Origin: Typha latifolia
Lineage: Eukaryota; Streptophyta; Magnoliopsida; Poales; Typhaceae
Direction of reading: 5' to 3'
Assembly (NCBI GenBank): GCA_019914945.1
Contig: CM034103.1
Span: forward strand, 13,978,785 to 14,042,784
Length of the DNA stretch: 64,000 bases
The stretch's first letter is position 1. Each line of letters opens with the position of its first letter. Shown in pieces: positions 24,400-39,700 of the stretch. A program made the translations under genes and the position numbers. Below the pieces are notes generated by a model that saw nothing but the letters and a program-made list of their open reading frames with translations, was not told the origin of the DNA and did no database searches.

Positions 24400-27300
24400 A
24401 TGGAAGAGCCATTGATCACTGAGGTGAGCAGTAGCTCATTTGGCGGCGGTGGCGGCGCTGGGAATGGCAGCTTTGGCCAGAGACGGAAGCGGTACCAGCG
24501 GAGATCCGACGCGATTGCTTACGGAACTCGGTATCAGAAGGCGGCGGCCCTAGTTGACCTCGTCGGTTCTACGGATCTTTATTGCTCTCGTTTTGCTTTT
24601 GTTACTCCCGAATTATTTTGCTCTGGATATGATGGGATTTTGAAATGGTTTGAATACTTCAAGTATGATGTGAACGCTAATTTTGGAGATTTTGTGGAGT
24701 AGATCGCTCTTTCTTTATTCGGGAAACGACGAGTTTAGATTCAATGCTCTGTTTCCGGTGCACCTGTTAATAATGTTTCCTTCTTTCAAATTTATTCGGA
24801 GTTGCACGTGATTATTCGGAAATTTTAGAAAATTGTGGTGCTGCAATCGTACTTTGAGTTTTATATTTCTTTTGGATTAACGAATTGATTTATTTGGATA
24901 ATGGTGGCATGATTATGTTATCTTGACAATCCTTGATTGTGATGATTTCAGGCAGAAGATGGTATTGGCATTCCAGAGGAAGTTCTTAATGACGAAAGTT
25001 TTGATAGGGCTGCAAAGTTCTACTTCATATACATCCGGTTTAATTTTCTGTGGTCACTTAACCTTTTTGCGTTAGTTCTACTGAGTTTTATTGAGGTTAG
25101 TTCGCGGAGGTTGATATCAATATGAGTCTCATATATTTCTTCAATCTGAATTTCATATGTTATTTTAGTCTTAGAGGAATGTTGCAGGTGATGAATAATT
25201 GAATTACTGGATAATCATCAAGTTTTAAACTCTTTTTCCTTGTTCTAGTAGGATTTATCGTGGTTATTTCTTTTGTTTAAGTGTCTTCTTTTTCTGTCTT
25301 TTTGGAAAATTATTCAACGAAGAAATTTATCCTATTGTATATTTTCAGAAGCCTCTGTGGTGTGCAAAGTACGGAAAAAATGCTTGCGAGGAAAGAGACT
25401 ATTTCTTCCTTGGGCAGTTGCCTTATTTAACTAGTACGCAGTCACTCATTTACGAGGTACATTACTTTGCTTGAAGTGTTTTTGTTTTTGAATTGACAAC
25501 TGCCATACATCTTGGTCTGCCAGTGGCGGTAAGAGCCTCATGATTGCTACACCTTTTCTTTTGGTGCTTTGTTTTTTTTTTTGGTGGTGGGGGGAGGGGG
25601 GCTAATTTTCTTATATTTTGTGCTGTAAGGATAATATCATCTGAACTATACGTAATAGTAACTAGACTAGCAAATATGAGTACAACTAGCCCGCCCATGC
25701 AATCAGATCTTATCTTGGTTATATGACAAGTGTGGTCTGACCTTATTATCTCCAGCTAGAAAAGTTTCCAGAGTCTTGCCAAGTTGAATAAGTAGCAATT
25801 TTTCCAATACAAATCCTGATATTTGGGTATGTGTCCTCATTTGTAATACTATTATCTGCAGCACATAGTAGGAATTAGGAAATAATAATGTCATTGTTTG
25901 CACTGCACAATCATATAACACCATGGAAGCCTTGCTAACCGCAAATTACATTCTGCTCCTTAGTAATTCACTAATTTGTTTGCCATATGATGTAGACATT
26001 CTGTTGTATAGTAAAACAAGGAGTATTATAAAATGATTCCATGATAATTGATAGCCTTATGTTAATAGGCATGTGCTCACTGTCTTTGATAACATAGAAG
26101 ACAGATTACAGGCACATAATTCTCTACATCTAGTTTTGCATTTTTATATGTTTATGTTTAAGCTACTAGAAACTGGAACTGAATCTTCTAGTTAGTCAGA
26201 CAATTAATATTATTTAATAACAACATCCATCACTAGCTATATACATGTCGGTCCATGGGCTAGGAAAACATTTTTCATTGGGGTGAAATTCATTGACTAC
26301 TTTTTGCATACTTCTATTCTGCCATGATATATTCTATTGAGTATATTTTATCAAAATCTTACTCTTCAGTTCTATGCTGCAGGGTATCATACTTCTCATT
26401 CTTGTACTGCATACCTTCTTCCCAATTGCATATGAAGGTCTTCAATTATTTTGGAAAAGTAATTTGAACAAATTGAAGGTTAGTGCATATAATGTTATTG
26501 AACAAAATGAAGGTTAGTGCATATAATGTTATTCTTCTCAGTTCTTTTACGATGATTCTGTCAATTTAATGCTGAGCTCTGTCCCCTAATAGAGCAAGCA
26601 AATGTATTGCAGAGTTCTCATTTATGCATCTAGCTTCTAATTAAAAGGAAAATGACTATCTAAAATACTAAAACCACTTGAAAGTTGGTCAATAGCTATG
26701 AATTGTGATATTTTTGAACATTTTGGTCATAATGATCTGTAGTGTGAGTCATTGACTCAGGTTGCTTGTGGAACTTCAATATTTCCTGTTGCTTGAAATC
26801 AAGGATGGCCATGCCAATACCTGATCGACACGCTCCTACAAGCTAGTGGAATACCTCTAATATATATTGGAGAGTCGTTATGCATGTTTTTAGTTTGAAT
26901 ATACGGGTTAAAACCTATATTAAAAGCTTTATTTTTAGATAATATTGTAAATGACATTTTTTTATTAAAGATATAGCAATAGTCAAAATTAATATCTAAT
27001 GTGATTGAATACATTAATTTATCGACAATAACTCGACAAGTAAAACCAAAACCTAGTTGAATGTAGTTAATCTAATATGTTCCTATATTAATTTTGACAT
27101 AATTTGAATGAATTGAACATATTAATTTCGGATTTGTTAAAAATTTAGAAAAAAATTAAGGAAAATCTAATCATGCTGAAATTTTAACAAAATAGTATAA
27201 AAGCTTAGTTACATTTTGCTTTCTTGTACTTTGATTCAGTATTACTTTGCCTCCTGTACTATAAATTATGGAAATCATCCTCCAAACTTTTGAAAACCTA

Positions 27301-30300
27301 TAACTAAGTTACTAAATTCATTTGTTAGCCTTTGATGAGTTAAAAATTATGTGTCAAGTACATAAATGGTAAATTATTTTTGTATAGACTAAGTTGCCCT
27401 CATAAAAGTCAGAAAATAACTTTTGGTTAATTTTGCCTACATCTCCTTCCTCAAGCTGAACTAAAAAAGAGCTTGCTCCCTTATTTTCCGAGCACTCTTC
27501 TTCTCCAAGCTCTAAATTTTTTGCCAAAACTCCCATCTTTGATTTGCGCAACCTCCGATGCATGAGCTTAATCTCAACATCTTTCAAAGTTAAAAGGGGA
27601 GTTATGTTGCACAGTTTTTGGGGATAAGAGTGCCGGATAAAAAGAAAGAAGAGGGGAAGAAAATAGGAAGAAGAGGGACTTATGTCTCTCTCATTCTCTC
27701 AATCGATAGATATGATAGTAGTGGGTAGAGTGTTAATTTATCAACTAATAAAAATCCAAAAACTTAATATTTTTTCTCTAACAATAAAGGGATATAACGA
27801 TAATTTTATAATATATATTAACAACATTTAAAGGGTTGTAGGTTTTCAAAAGTTTAAGGAGCGATTTATATGCTTTTACAGTATAAGGGGGCAAAATGAT
27901 ATTGAGTCAAAGTAGGGTGGCAAAATGTAATTAAGAAAATTATAAAATTTGGGTTCAAATCAATTCGCAAGGAATTAGTCTAATATATTCATTTACCAAT
28001 TTAAATGAATTTTACATATTAATTTTGGATTTCCTAAATTTGGGAGAAATTACGGGGGAAATTAAAATTTCTCTTTCATTCCTACATTTTAAATAGATCT
28101 AACATAAAAATGCTAGATCTATGCAGAAAGGCCCTTATAGATAATAGATATAATAAATTAAGCTTATATCTATCATTTGTACACCCTAAATTATTTTTTA
28201 AAATATAAAATAACAGAAAAGAAAACGTGCCGACCAGTACAGGTCAGCATATGGCCGTGCTGGTTCGGCATGCACCCGTGTTGATTGGCACAGTTAAGTA
28301 CACTTATGCACGGGGTTGTGCCATTGGCATAACCCATGCGAGTGTCGATCAACATGGGGCATGTTGACCTACACGGCCATCTTTTTTAAAAATGATAATT
28401 ATTTCCATGCAATCGATCAATGAAAAGGGGAAAAAATAAAGAAAAACAAAAAAAAAGATTTTGGTCTTTTTTTTTTTAAATTTTGTGATGTTTTTAATTT
28501 TTGATGGTAACATTTTCATTTTCTTTTGCGATGGAGGGCTAACCGACATCAATTCGGAGTTAATGTTTTTCTGGCTTTCTTGTAAATGTAGATAACTCAT
28601 GGTTGTCTTCTTGTAAATGTTGATACCTCATGGCTCAAAATATCAATGTCAATTTCAGTTTTGGTCAAAAGTTTTAGTTCAGTTTTCAATATTGTTGGTT
28701 GCTCAACTTTTATCTAGCTACTTGGTTTGTGGCTAAAAACTGGAAATAATGAAAATTAACAATACAGGGTGGGGAAATACAAAAGATTTAATATTTGATT
28801 ACTTTTTTATATTATCAAAGACTCAAAATGCTTCATGTTGTAACTGATTATTGTACACCATGCTTCTGCAGGTTGTTCTTCTCTTGATCTTAGCGTGTGA
28901 TATGTTGGTTTATGCACTATATTTGTCTCCTGTGCTTGTTAGCTCTCTTCCTTTAAGAGTAGCACCATATATTCGTATTGCCTTTGTTACTTTGACAATC
29001 AGGTAATGTCATCATTTTCCTTATGTTGCTTTAAGACAGTACTTTGTTTCTAAATTATTGATTAGTCACGTGGGAAACACTTGTGGTTCAGATGTGGATT
29101 ACAGTATAGATAGAAATATAGCAAGATTTTCGTGTAACTCTACTTTTCTAATGATTCCATCACCTTTTAAAACACATTTATTTGTTAAGATAGCCTACTA
29201 CCAGTCATGGGAGTTTGATCACTAGAAAAGAAATGCAAGCATGATTGGGTTATAATAAGGTCAGATTTTATTGAATATGACTCTGAACTGCTTGAGAGAA
29301 AGTTATAAGGACATATAATCTTGGTAAAAAACTCTTCTGATGGTTGTTCGGTGAAGTGAGTTATTCTAAATTTTTAATGGATTATTCCGATGAACAAAGT
29401 TGACTAAGGGAACTCATTTTTCTTTTGTGTTTGTTTTTCTTTATGCCACCTTCGAAGTGAACATCAGATGCATTTAACAACTCTTTTTTAATTTCCTAGT
29501 GTAGTTCATTTGGATCTTTAGCCAGATCTAGCATTATCTCATAAACCCACTTTTCAAGAAAAAAAGTACATTTGGATCATAATAGTGGTCCTGTGGATAA
29601 CTTGCTGCATTGGTAGCTGATTTTCACCAAAAGCAGCCTGTATCCTTGGGAATAAATCTGTCAACATCTTACTTTGGATTTCAGAAGCATTGTCATATAC
29701 TCATATGTCGTCCAAAAGAAAAATAAATCTTATTTCTTTCTCAAGGAATGAAGATCTATGTCTACTTTTGAGTTTTGAGAAGAAAAGCTCAGCAGCCAAA
29801 ATTTAATTTGGAGATCTGCGGGTTCTCATATATAACCATATATAATTTATAAAGATCAAAGCCTTTATGTAGTAGTTACTGAATTTCATCTCAATCTTAT
29901 TATAGATATTATATTGTTATTTGTCATCCATTCCATGGTAAAGATGGCTGTAATATATAATTATAGACACTTGATATTTCTTCTCTATGCAATGCATGGT
30001 GCTTTATTATGATCAATATTCAATTTTTTCATTTTCTCGTATTGATGGATTTAAGCAAGTAATTTATTGAATTGCAAGAGCAAACAATTTCAAAATTTAT
30101 TTTTTCACTCGAAAACTTCAAAATTTCTTTTTTATCCAACAATAGTGATAGAACAAGCCTTCTCTCATACATTGAACACATTTTCTTTCTTAATTAGGGA
30201 GCTGCGTATATGTGTCCTCACGTTGGCTGGAATGGTTGGAATGTACCTCAATGTCTTGGTAAGGTTTCAGTGCAAAAGATCTCTCTGAAAAGTGAAAACA

Positions 30301-33300
30301 TATGTACCACACATTATTTGCTTGTTCTCTTGCATCTGTTTATCTCTGTCTGAGTTCTGGGTATCTTTACTGTTGCAGGCTCTTTCATTGTTATTCCTTC
30401 TATTTGCCAGTTGGATAGCATATGTCACATTTGAGGACACCCAACAGGGAAGGGAAATCTTTACTTCATATGGTGCAACGTTGTATCAAATGTTTGTGCT
30501 TTTCACTACATCTAATAATCCAGATGTATGGATTCCTGCTTACAAGTAAGTTAGATGTGACAACTTACAAATTGTTTTTCCTTTTCATAATACCATCATT
30601 ACAAGATATTTTCCTTTCTCCCCTTTTAGTTGCAGTTCTACTTTGTTAAGGTTTTGAACTCTGTCAAATATTAAGCTTCACAATAAGGACTTGGTTTAAT
30701 ACTAGTGCAATTATCCTGTAATTATCTTGTGACATATTATACAATAGATGATCAATCCTTTTATACTATAAAATAGTACTCTGTAGTCTGTATATATATA
30801 GAATAAATTTGGGGATTGTGCTATCCATGGGTTGATCTTTAATTTTACCTGCCAACTGTCTTTATAATATTCGTGGCAAGTCGGACTCTCAATTGAATTT
30901 TTGTTTTAGGGGTTTTGAACATTCTTCCTGAGAGTTGACACCACATCGCCAGTCGCCTACACAATTTGTTAATATTTGGAAATTCATGGAGACTTCTCAG
31001 CTTTAATTGTTCTCTAGTAGACCACATATTATTGGGGAAAGGCATAAAGATAAGTCATTAAGTCAACATATTCTTCTATTTTGTTGCAAATAGATAAGCT
31101 GCCGGCGAGTCTAGCACCTGGTAGTCATATGTCATATGGAACGATTTTTCACTCAGCAGATAACATTCTTGCTAAGAGTTTCTCCAAAAGAATATATGAA
31201 TTTCTGTTCTTTTAATTTGTTGCAAATAGATAAGCTATTTGTAAGTTAGCAAATGGTAATCATGCCTAATGGAATAATTTTTCAGTCAGCAGATAACATT
31301 CTTGCTATGAGCTTCTCCAGAAGAATATATGGTTATTCATATTTTAATTATATGGAAACATCCATTTAATCTTTAGTCGAGAAAATCAACTGTTTTTATT
31401 TTACAATGACGTTAAAATGTATCAATGTCTTTATTCTGTTGGGATTTGTGAAATATTCTTTATCCGGTAATTAACATTCAGTTTGCTTATGAAGCCTTCC
31501 TCATCACTCTCTGAGTCATCTTCGTAGGATCACATGATGTCTTTCAAATACTTGTATATGTGCAGCTTAATATTCAAGTGTCAAATGGACATGCTTTATA
31601 TTGGACAACATCATCAAGTACTACATTGACATATTCCGCTTTCCTGTTCATTAATGATTAAATGATGAAATATGTTTCTAAGAGCTATGGGTAATTACAT
31701 GTTTATTTCACATTTCAGTACTGTGAATCTACTGAAAAGTAGTATACAAACTGAACCAAATTTGATGATAATACTTGATGAGCAGGAAATCTCGTTGGTC
31801 TTCACTATTTTTTGTTCTCTATGTGCTGTTGGCGGTTTACTTTCTTACAAATCTTATCCTTGCGGTTGTTTATGATAGCTTCAAGCAGCAGGTACTTGAT
31901 GATTAATTATTTTTAATGTAAATAACAATGTCTCGATATTTGATCATTCTATGTTCTGTTTTTTTATTTTGTCAAGCTGTTCTCAGAATTTGGAAGCATT
32001 CTATCAGATCATTTTAAAAATCCATGCTAACTTTAGCATGACTTTTTGATTGTTTCAAACTATCAATGTGACCATGCCTCTATCAACTATCATTTATCTG
32101 CATAATAAATACTTCCTATTTCAGCTAGCAAAGCAAATCGTTGAAATGGACTCTGTGAGAAAGAACATTTTGGAGAAGGCATTCAATCTTATTGATAAAT
32201 ATGTAAGTTTTTTCTGTTCCTCAATTTCGTTTTGATACCTGTTCAATGTTTACAGTTCCACAACAAATGAATGATTCAAATTATTTGTCTACCTATCAAA
32301 TTCATATAACACGAACAAAGTAGAGTTTGGATGTAAAACCAAAAAAATCTCTAATAGGAATGAAGTATAAAAAAGTACATCAATTAATATCCTAAGAAGG
32401 AAACCAAGTGCTATTGAGGGAGGTCCTCATGTGATTATATTGCAATTTGCAAAGGTCTCATGATGCTGACCCTACGATATTATGAGGCCATGCACCTAAA
32501 CAGTATGCATCAATCATGACATTCCAAGATATAAACAATGATTTCTTTTTGGCATTCAGTTGAAAGAGATGTTTATATATATATATATATCAAAATGGCT
32601 GAAATTGTCAATTATTAATAGTTGACTGCTTGTCATTTCCTATATTGCTGTTATTATATTGATTTCAATAGTCATATACAATAGAATTGTTCTGACGGTT
32701 GATTTTATTCTTGGAACAACAGAAGCAGGGGTTCCTGAACAAAGAAGATTGTATTTCTCTGTTTGAGGAGTTGAACAAATACAGGTGATTCCTCAGGTTG
32801 CTGCTTGCATTATGTGAGAGAAGCTATATGATCTGCTCTAAATTTTGAATATTCCTTTCATCCTTTCTTGTTGCAAACATGATTTATATCATATGTTTAT
32901 AAAAAGTTACTTTACTATTTTTCACTTGTCAAGTTCTTATAGAACTGTGCTAGTCTGAACTCCATTAGTGCTGCACATCTTTACCAGCATGAAATAGCTT
33001 TTCAGGAGTAGAGAGCATAGAAAATCAAATAAGACGAGCTTCTTTATTTCATGAAAGCAACAAATTGCATGTGTCCAAGGGTCCCTAGAAAGTTTTTAAA
33101 CGAGTTGTTTGCATTAACATGTTTGTCAGTTGCATGACTGGGAAATCATTCTTCCATGCTCTCTATACTACCTATTGATAGGGTTAAAATTACAATCTAT
33201 ATTCTATAGTGTTACACAGATCATCAATGCAATCATCTTACTTATCCAGTTATCCTGTTATAATATTGTTTGCTCATTTTGCCTTTAGACTTCTCTTATA

Positions 33301-33746
33301 ATATTGTTTGCCCAAACCTATCAGATGTTATGTTTGTTGCTTAGGTCCTTGCCAAAAATTTCAAGGGAAGATTTTGAATCAATCTTCAGTGAGCTAGACC
33401 AAAGTGGTGATTTCAAGGTACTTTCATTTGTTTCTTATACATTCATAGATTCATATATTGTATATTTTCTTTTTCTGGCATGTGTGTATGTATGGATCCT
33501 TTCTTTTCATCCACTCTATCCTCTTCTATGCTATTATCATTTGTTTGGGCTTTCTTTTCTGTTTCCCATCGGGCCCCTAAACAAATATAGGCACCTTTTC
33601 GGACCATCATAATCAGCAAGCATGCTCTGTTTACCATTTCATCAAAATTAAGGTTGACAAGCTATGGACTTAGAAGTTAGCATTTACTTAAAAGGAGAAA
33701 AGACACAAGCAACGCAATAAACACAAAAATTTTATGTGGAAAAAAC

Positions 33747-33787
<41 letters not shown>

Positions 33788-36700
33788 CACCGGCCCACTC
33801 TTGGGCGATCTCAAAGGCTCAAACCAAGAATAAGATGAAATGGTTCACAAAAGCTTACAATACTCTCCTACACATTGCTTTTAAATAATCAAAACATAAG
33901 GATATGCATTCAAGCCTTCTTCAGAGTGTCCATTGAGGAAACTAGAATCAGTTAGCCTTCTGAGCCTTCTGGCTTCTACCTTCCATCTAGCTTCTGCAAA
34001 TCTTTCCCCAAATGTCCCTCTTGAACAACAAGACCTTAAGAATGATTCTGTTTCATTTTACACAATTTTAAATGAAGTCATGATCTTTCCCACTATTATA
34101 TTATTTATATCCCATAATTTTCATGTCATTATGGTCCGTATTATTGCAAATGATGCTACCATCTTCTCCAAGTATGTGTGCTGCACAACTATCATTTAAC
34201 TATTTAACTTGTGCACTGATTGAGGATCCTTATGTAATTGCCTCACAGCTTAGGTTCTTTCCCCTTGTTTTCCCATCTGGTTCAGTAAATGGCCTTAGAG
34301 GAAACTGTCATTGTTCATCCTAACATGCTGAGTAGGGTATACCAATTTATTTAGAAAGAATTAGTAATTACTTGGCTAGATCTTCTCCAGTTCTCTACAA
34401 ACATTTTAATATCATCAATTCTCAAAAAATCCTGCATGTGATTGCTATGCAGCTTAATCTATCAATTTAAAAAAAATGTTATACATGCTGTTATAGTTTT
34501 ATTTTGTAAAAGTGTAATATATATTGTTAGTTCATTATCTAACGGCTTAAGCTTTTGGGTCAATTAGTTATCTAATATGGTATTAACGTAGAGGTTCTAA
34601 GTTCAAATTTTACTGAGCTCATCCATCACTTAAAATTTACAAACCTCCATTCGTTTAACTTAAGTCCACTTCATAGGCATAGCAGAATGCCTCAAGCCTA
34701 GAAGAGAGGAGAGTGTTAGAACGTGAAATATAAAAATGATTGTTCTTTAACAGCTTAAGATTTGGGTTAATTGGTTATCTAGCAATTTTAAGATAATACT
34801 GTTGATTCTACATATAAGCTAGAATTATATAATAGTTGTGAGCTCCATTAGTTTCATCTCCGATGTGCTCCAATTAGGTGAGTAGCCTAATGCCTTCTAT
34901 AGTTTCAATCTTGCGACAAATCTTATAAAGATTGGATAGGCTAGAATTTTCTGGGGTTGTAAACTCCATTAGTTTTATCTGCAATGTGATCCAATTACCC
35001 TAATGCCATCTATAGTTCTAACCTTGGTACAAATTGTAAGATTTATTTTATGGTGGTAAACTTCCTAAGTTCCATTTCTGTTACCTGCGGACTAACTTCA
35101 TTTACTCCATCCAGATTAATTTGGAGGAATTCAACGACCTATGCAATGCTATTGCACTAAAGTTCCAAAAGGAAGCTCTTGTAAGTTGATGTCTACCGTG
35201 ACTAAGATTCCCTATGACTATCCGTGCACTAGAATATATTGCTTAAGTCAAATGGTTTTGATTTACTATTTCTTCTTGCCTAAGATGATATCTCTTCCAA
35301 TAACAAAATATGAAGACTTAACTGCTGTCTTGGATTTGTTTGCAGCCTTCATGGTTTGAAAAGTACCCATCGTTTTACCGTTCACCTTCTTGTGAAAAGT
35401 TGAAAGCTTTTGTTCGCAGCACCCTGTTTGAGTACATCGTAGTTTTCATACTTGTGCTCAACCTTGTTGCTGTTATTATCGAAACAACGGTATGATATAT
35501 TGATCATTATAGTATGTGCATGTAAATTTATCTCTTATGATCATGTTACAAACATTGTCACTGAAATATCAGGACATGGAAGAATGGCACAAAACTTATG
35601 TTTTAGTCCTTTATATGAGCAATCCTATGTAATCTCTGTAACTTGCTATGTAAAGACTAACTATCTCTCTTGGTGATGCTTTCTGACAACATCAGGTTCA
35701 TGGTTAGTGCTGTATATCATGATTTTTTACTTATGGTTTCTAGGTCCTGTAGATATTGCATGTAGGAGAATATCTACAGCAGTATAATATGACTTACATG
35801 GTTGTATCATATGTTGTCTAGTGTGTACATTGAGTTTAGCCCGGGTTATGTAAAAATCTTTGTCGGAATCAATGGCCAACTATTTTGAAGGGCTTATCTA
35901 TAGGTAAACCCATGCACTTGTAGTTATAGAAATTCTTTCTTTTCATATTCAAACTTGTATACAGCCGATACGGTCAGCCAATATGACCGATATAGTTTAT
36001 ATGACTAATACATATCGTTTTTCCTAGCGGTCGATCTCGACGAGTTTTGGAACCTTGTTAGAAACTCTTGTATGACCTTACTAAAATGCCTAGACTCCTT
36101 AATCCTTAGGTGATGTACTTCTCTTTTCTTTGAGAAATAGTATGCATTTTCTTTGAATTATATTTGGTTAAGTACTTCTTTTGCTGTCTCCAGGATAAAA
36201 CACATCCTTACCTTCTATTACTGTAAGATTACATCTGCTTGTACATTTTCATATTTTATTGCTTCCATTAGTCATCATTTTTTCAGTTTGTGTTGTTATG
36301 GGTTAGGATGATAATAGTAAGAAATATCTCTAATATAAAATATGTTTGTAACAGTACTTTTCTTTCTTATCTCTTCTAGGCTATAGCTTCTCATCAAGTT
36401 GTTGTAGTTCACAGTTCACAATAACACGTCTTTCTATTTCTCAAAAAAATTTCTACCTGTGGGCTTCACGAAATTTCCCTAGTCTGTGCATTGTTAAAAT
36501 ATATTATGGAAGGAAAGTTCCTGTAACCAACTTCATAATTCGAGTTCTATTTGGTCATACCTCAGAATATTTTCATTCAAGTTCAGCATTAATTGTTGAT
36601 CCTATAACTGTACGGGTAGTTACATACTTATATTAATGGAAAACAACTGAACAAATAATTAAGTTTGAATTACTAAGGTACTGTTTTAATGATATTGTTC

Positions 36701-39700
36701 TTTGCAGCTTGATATAGAGAACAGTACTGCACAGGAACTATGGCAAAAGGTTGAGTTTTTCTTTGGTGAGTGTTGGTGGATTTTGTGCTGAATATTGGTA
36801 TTTTTTAATGATGTCCTCAGGTCAATTTATTTTAAAGTATTTTCATAAGTTTTTAAGGACTGCATATGTGACATGAATATTTGAGTGCCTAATTTGAATC
36901 AAAGAAAATTAAGAAATTTGGTTGTTTCTACAGTTATGCATTTTATTGTTTTTAATTCTCTGATCTACCATACTGATCAAACACTCAAACATCTTATTGT
37001 GAGTTCAGCACATATTATATACTAATAGATCATCTATTATCTTGTAGGATGGATTTATGTGCTGGAGATGGCTTTAAAGATATTCTCATTGGGATTTAAT
37101 GCCTATTGGATGGAAGGACAAAATCAATTTGATTTTGTAATCACTTGGATAATAGGTAAGAGCAAATCAAAATTATCAAATAATAAGAGTGGCACTATTA
37201 TTATAGTTATAAACTTATAATGTCTCTTCTTATTTTTCTTACTTGCTTTAGAGTTATTCTCATTGTTCATGAACATGCTATCAAGAACTTTGCTAGAGTA
37301 CCCAAAACTTTCATGTGTTTCACTTGATGTGCATACATTTTCTTGTTAATATATAGGTATCTAAGTTGGATGAGAATTACTTATATTTCATACTTCTAAG
37401 CAATCTTAACCGAATACTGAACTGACTACTAGTCTAGAGTCTGGATAACTTTAAGGATTTTCTTTTCTGATGGTGTGGTTCATATAATTGTTTTTGCAGT
37501 AATTGGAGAGACCATCACATTCTTCTTCCCATCCGAGATTCCTTTTCTTTCAAATGGAGAGTGGTAATTTTCCAACATCACTGTATGTCACCTTGATAAA
37601 AGTATTTATCGTTTGTAAATACTATGCATGCCAAAATTGCAGAATATTCCTTAATTTTAATTTGGTTGGACATTAAGGCAGTATAATACATTTATTTTGC
37701 TTATTGAGAATATTATTGTTAAAATTTTGCCCCTTTGTTAGGGAAATCCAACTTGATATGAGTAAGCTAATCAAAGGCATAATTTGTCCCATTTGGAAAC
37801 ATGAAAGTTACATAAAATTTTGCAACACTACCTTAGGCTCCGCTTAATTGGGGTTCTAAACATGAAAACCTTCGACTGAGCTTTATCCTGTGTTATCTCC
37901 TTGGTCAACAGAAAAGGTCATTAGAAATTTTCTATCTTTGCGCAATTTGTGCTTCCCTTATGAATGAGTCACTTTTCCTTTTTAGTCACTACAGTCACCA
38001 TTAGCCAATTTTGAACTTCTCATATTATTCTCATATGTGATCCCAATTGTGCTATCCCAATCACCACAAATATATTCCTTTCTTTCCTGTTTGTCAATGA
38101 CAGTGGTCATACATCTTTCTTTGTGACAACTTACTTGCCAGTTGTTATATCGAATATCTTTTCTTTCTAACAACAATTATCTTGTCATTGTTGGGTAATT
38201 GTATCAACGATGGCCGTGTCGTGCCACCATCAGCACGACACATGCTGGTCGACACGGGGCATGCCAGTGGCAGCATTTATAATATTTTTAATAAAAGTTT
38301 AAAGATATTTAGAGATGTTTATGGGTCTTAGGTATATTAAACTTTGGTTTTTGATTTAAATATATGTATTAAAACCTACATTATAGTGTTTTATCTTTAG
38401 ATTATTTTTGTAAATAACCTATTTTATTAAAGATAAAGCAACAGTTAAATATAAATATATTCAACACATAATATAATTGAATATATTTATTAAAACTAAT
38501 ATTAATGATGAAACACTCCATAATATAATTAAACATATAATAACATTCAATACATAATGCTAATTGATAATAGTTTAATAATTAAAACTAAAATCATCCT
38601 ATGGGCGTACCTCTCCTAATGTTCTGCTACATACAAACTGAGTCTCATTATTATCACTATCATCATCATTATCATTACCATCATAATCATCAATTTTATC
38701 TAAGTCTTCTAAATGATTAAATGATCAATTGATCAGTTGATTTAATAATGATTGATAAAAATAGGAAAAAATTAAAAAAAAATTGTTCCACATGGCACAA
38801 TGACCGACACGCGGTCTTGCTGGACATGCATCAGTCAGCACGTCGCGGCACGGGGGTATGCCAGTGCCGACCGGCATGACCTTCCATAAATTGAATCACA
38901 CAAGTTGAGGTAAATACAAAGATTCTATGGTCTAATATTTAATTTCTTTCCATAAAATAGAATATCATTTGAGAAAGTCAATTTCAAGTAAATTAGAGGA
39001 ATCGATGAAATACACAAGCTTATGGACAATATTTGACTATTGATGCTCATGGTTTATGGAAATTCTTCATTGTAGCTTGACATTGATTAAAAAATATACT
39101 AACTAACTTGAGATCAAGAAATTTGTTGTTAAATGACTAATACATAGATAGAGAGAAAATGAGATATGATGTGTTATAGCACAGTTAGCACTTATATTAA
39201 ATAATTTAAATAATTTAAATCTATGCCATGATAGATAGGAACCTGATAACTTCACCAGGGAATGATCTCGCTCTTTGCCAAAGTTCAAGCACAATGAAGT
39301 TTTTTGTTAGGTTTCACCTGTCTGCATCCCATATCTTTGATTGGTACATCTCACTTTCTTGTTTCAAGTGATGCTATAAAATAATAAAACTCTAATTGTC
39401 TGTCCCCTGTCACTAGATTGAAACTAGCTGCTTGGAACTCCTAGCTTATAAAAGCTAAAAGTTTAGCATCTATCGGACCTCTTGTTATATGAAAAATAAT
39501 TGCCTCTTTATGCATGGACCAGAAGGAGGTCATGACATGGTTTGGTGGCAGTCATATACTCATATCCCTACATGTTCTGAACATTATAGAATTTCTTTAT
39601 GTGAATATATATTTCAGAGCCAGGTACTATTTTGAGTGATCTTTGTAATCATGATGGCCTGCTGTACATTTTATGTTGATATTGCATTTAGTCTCCTTTT

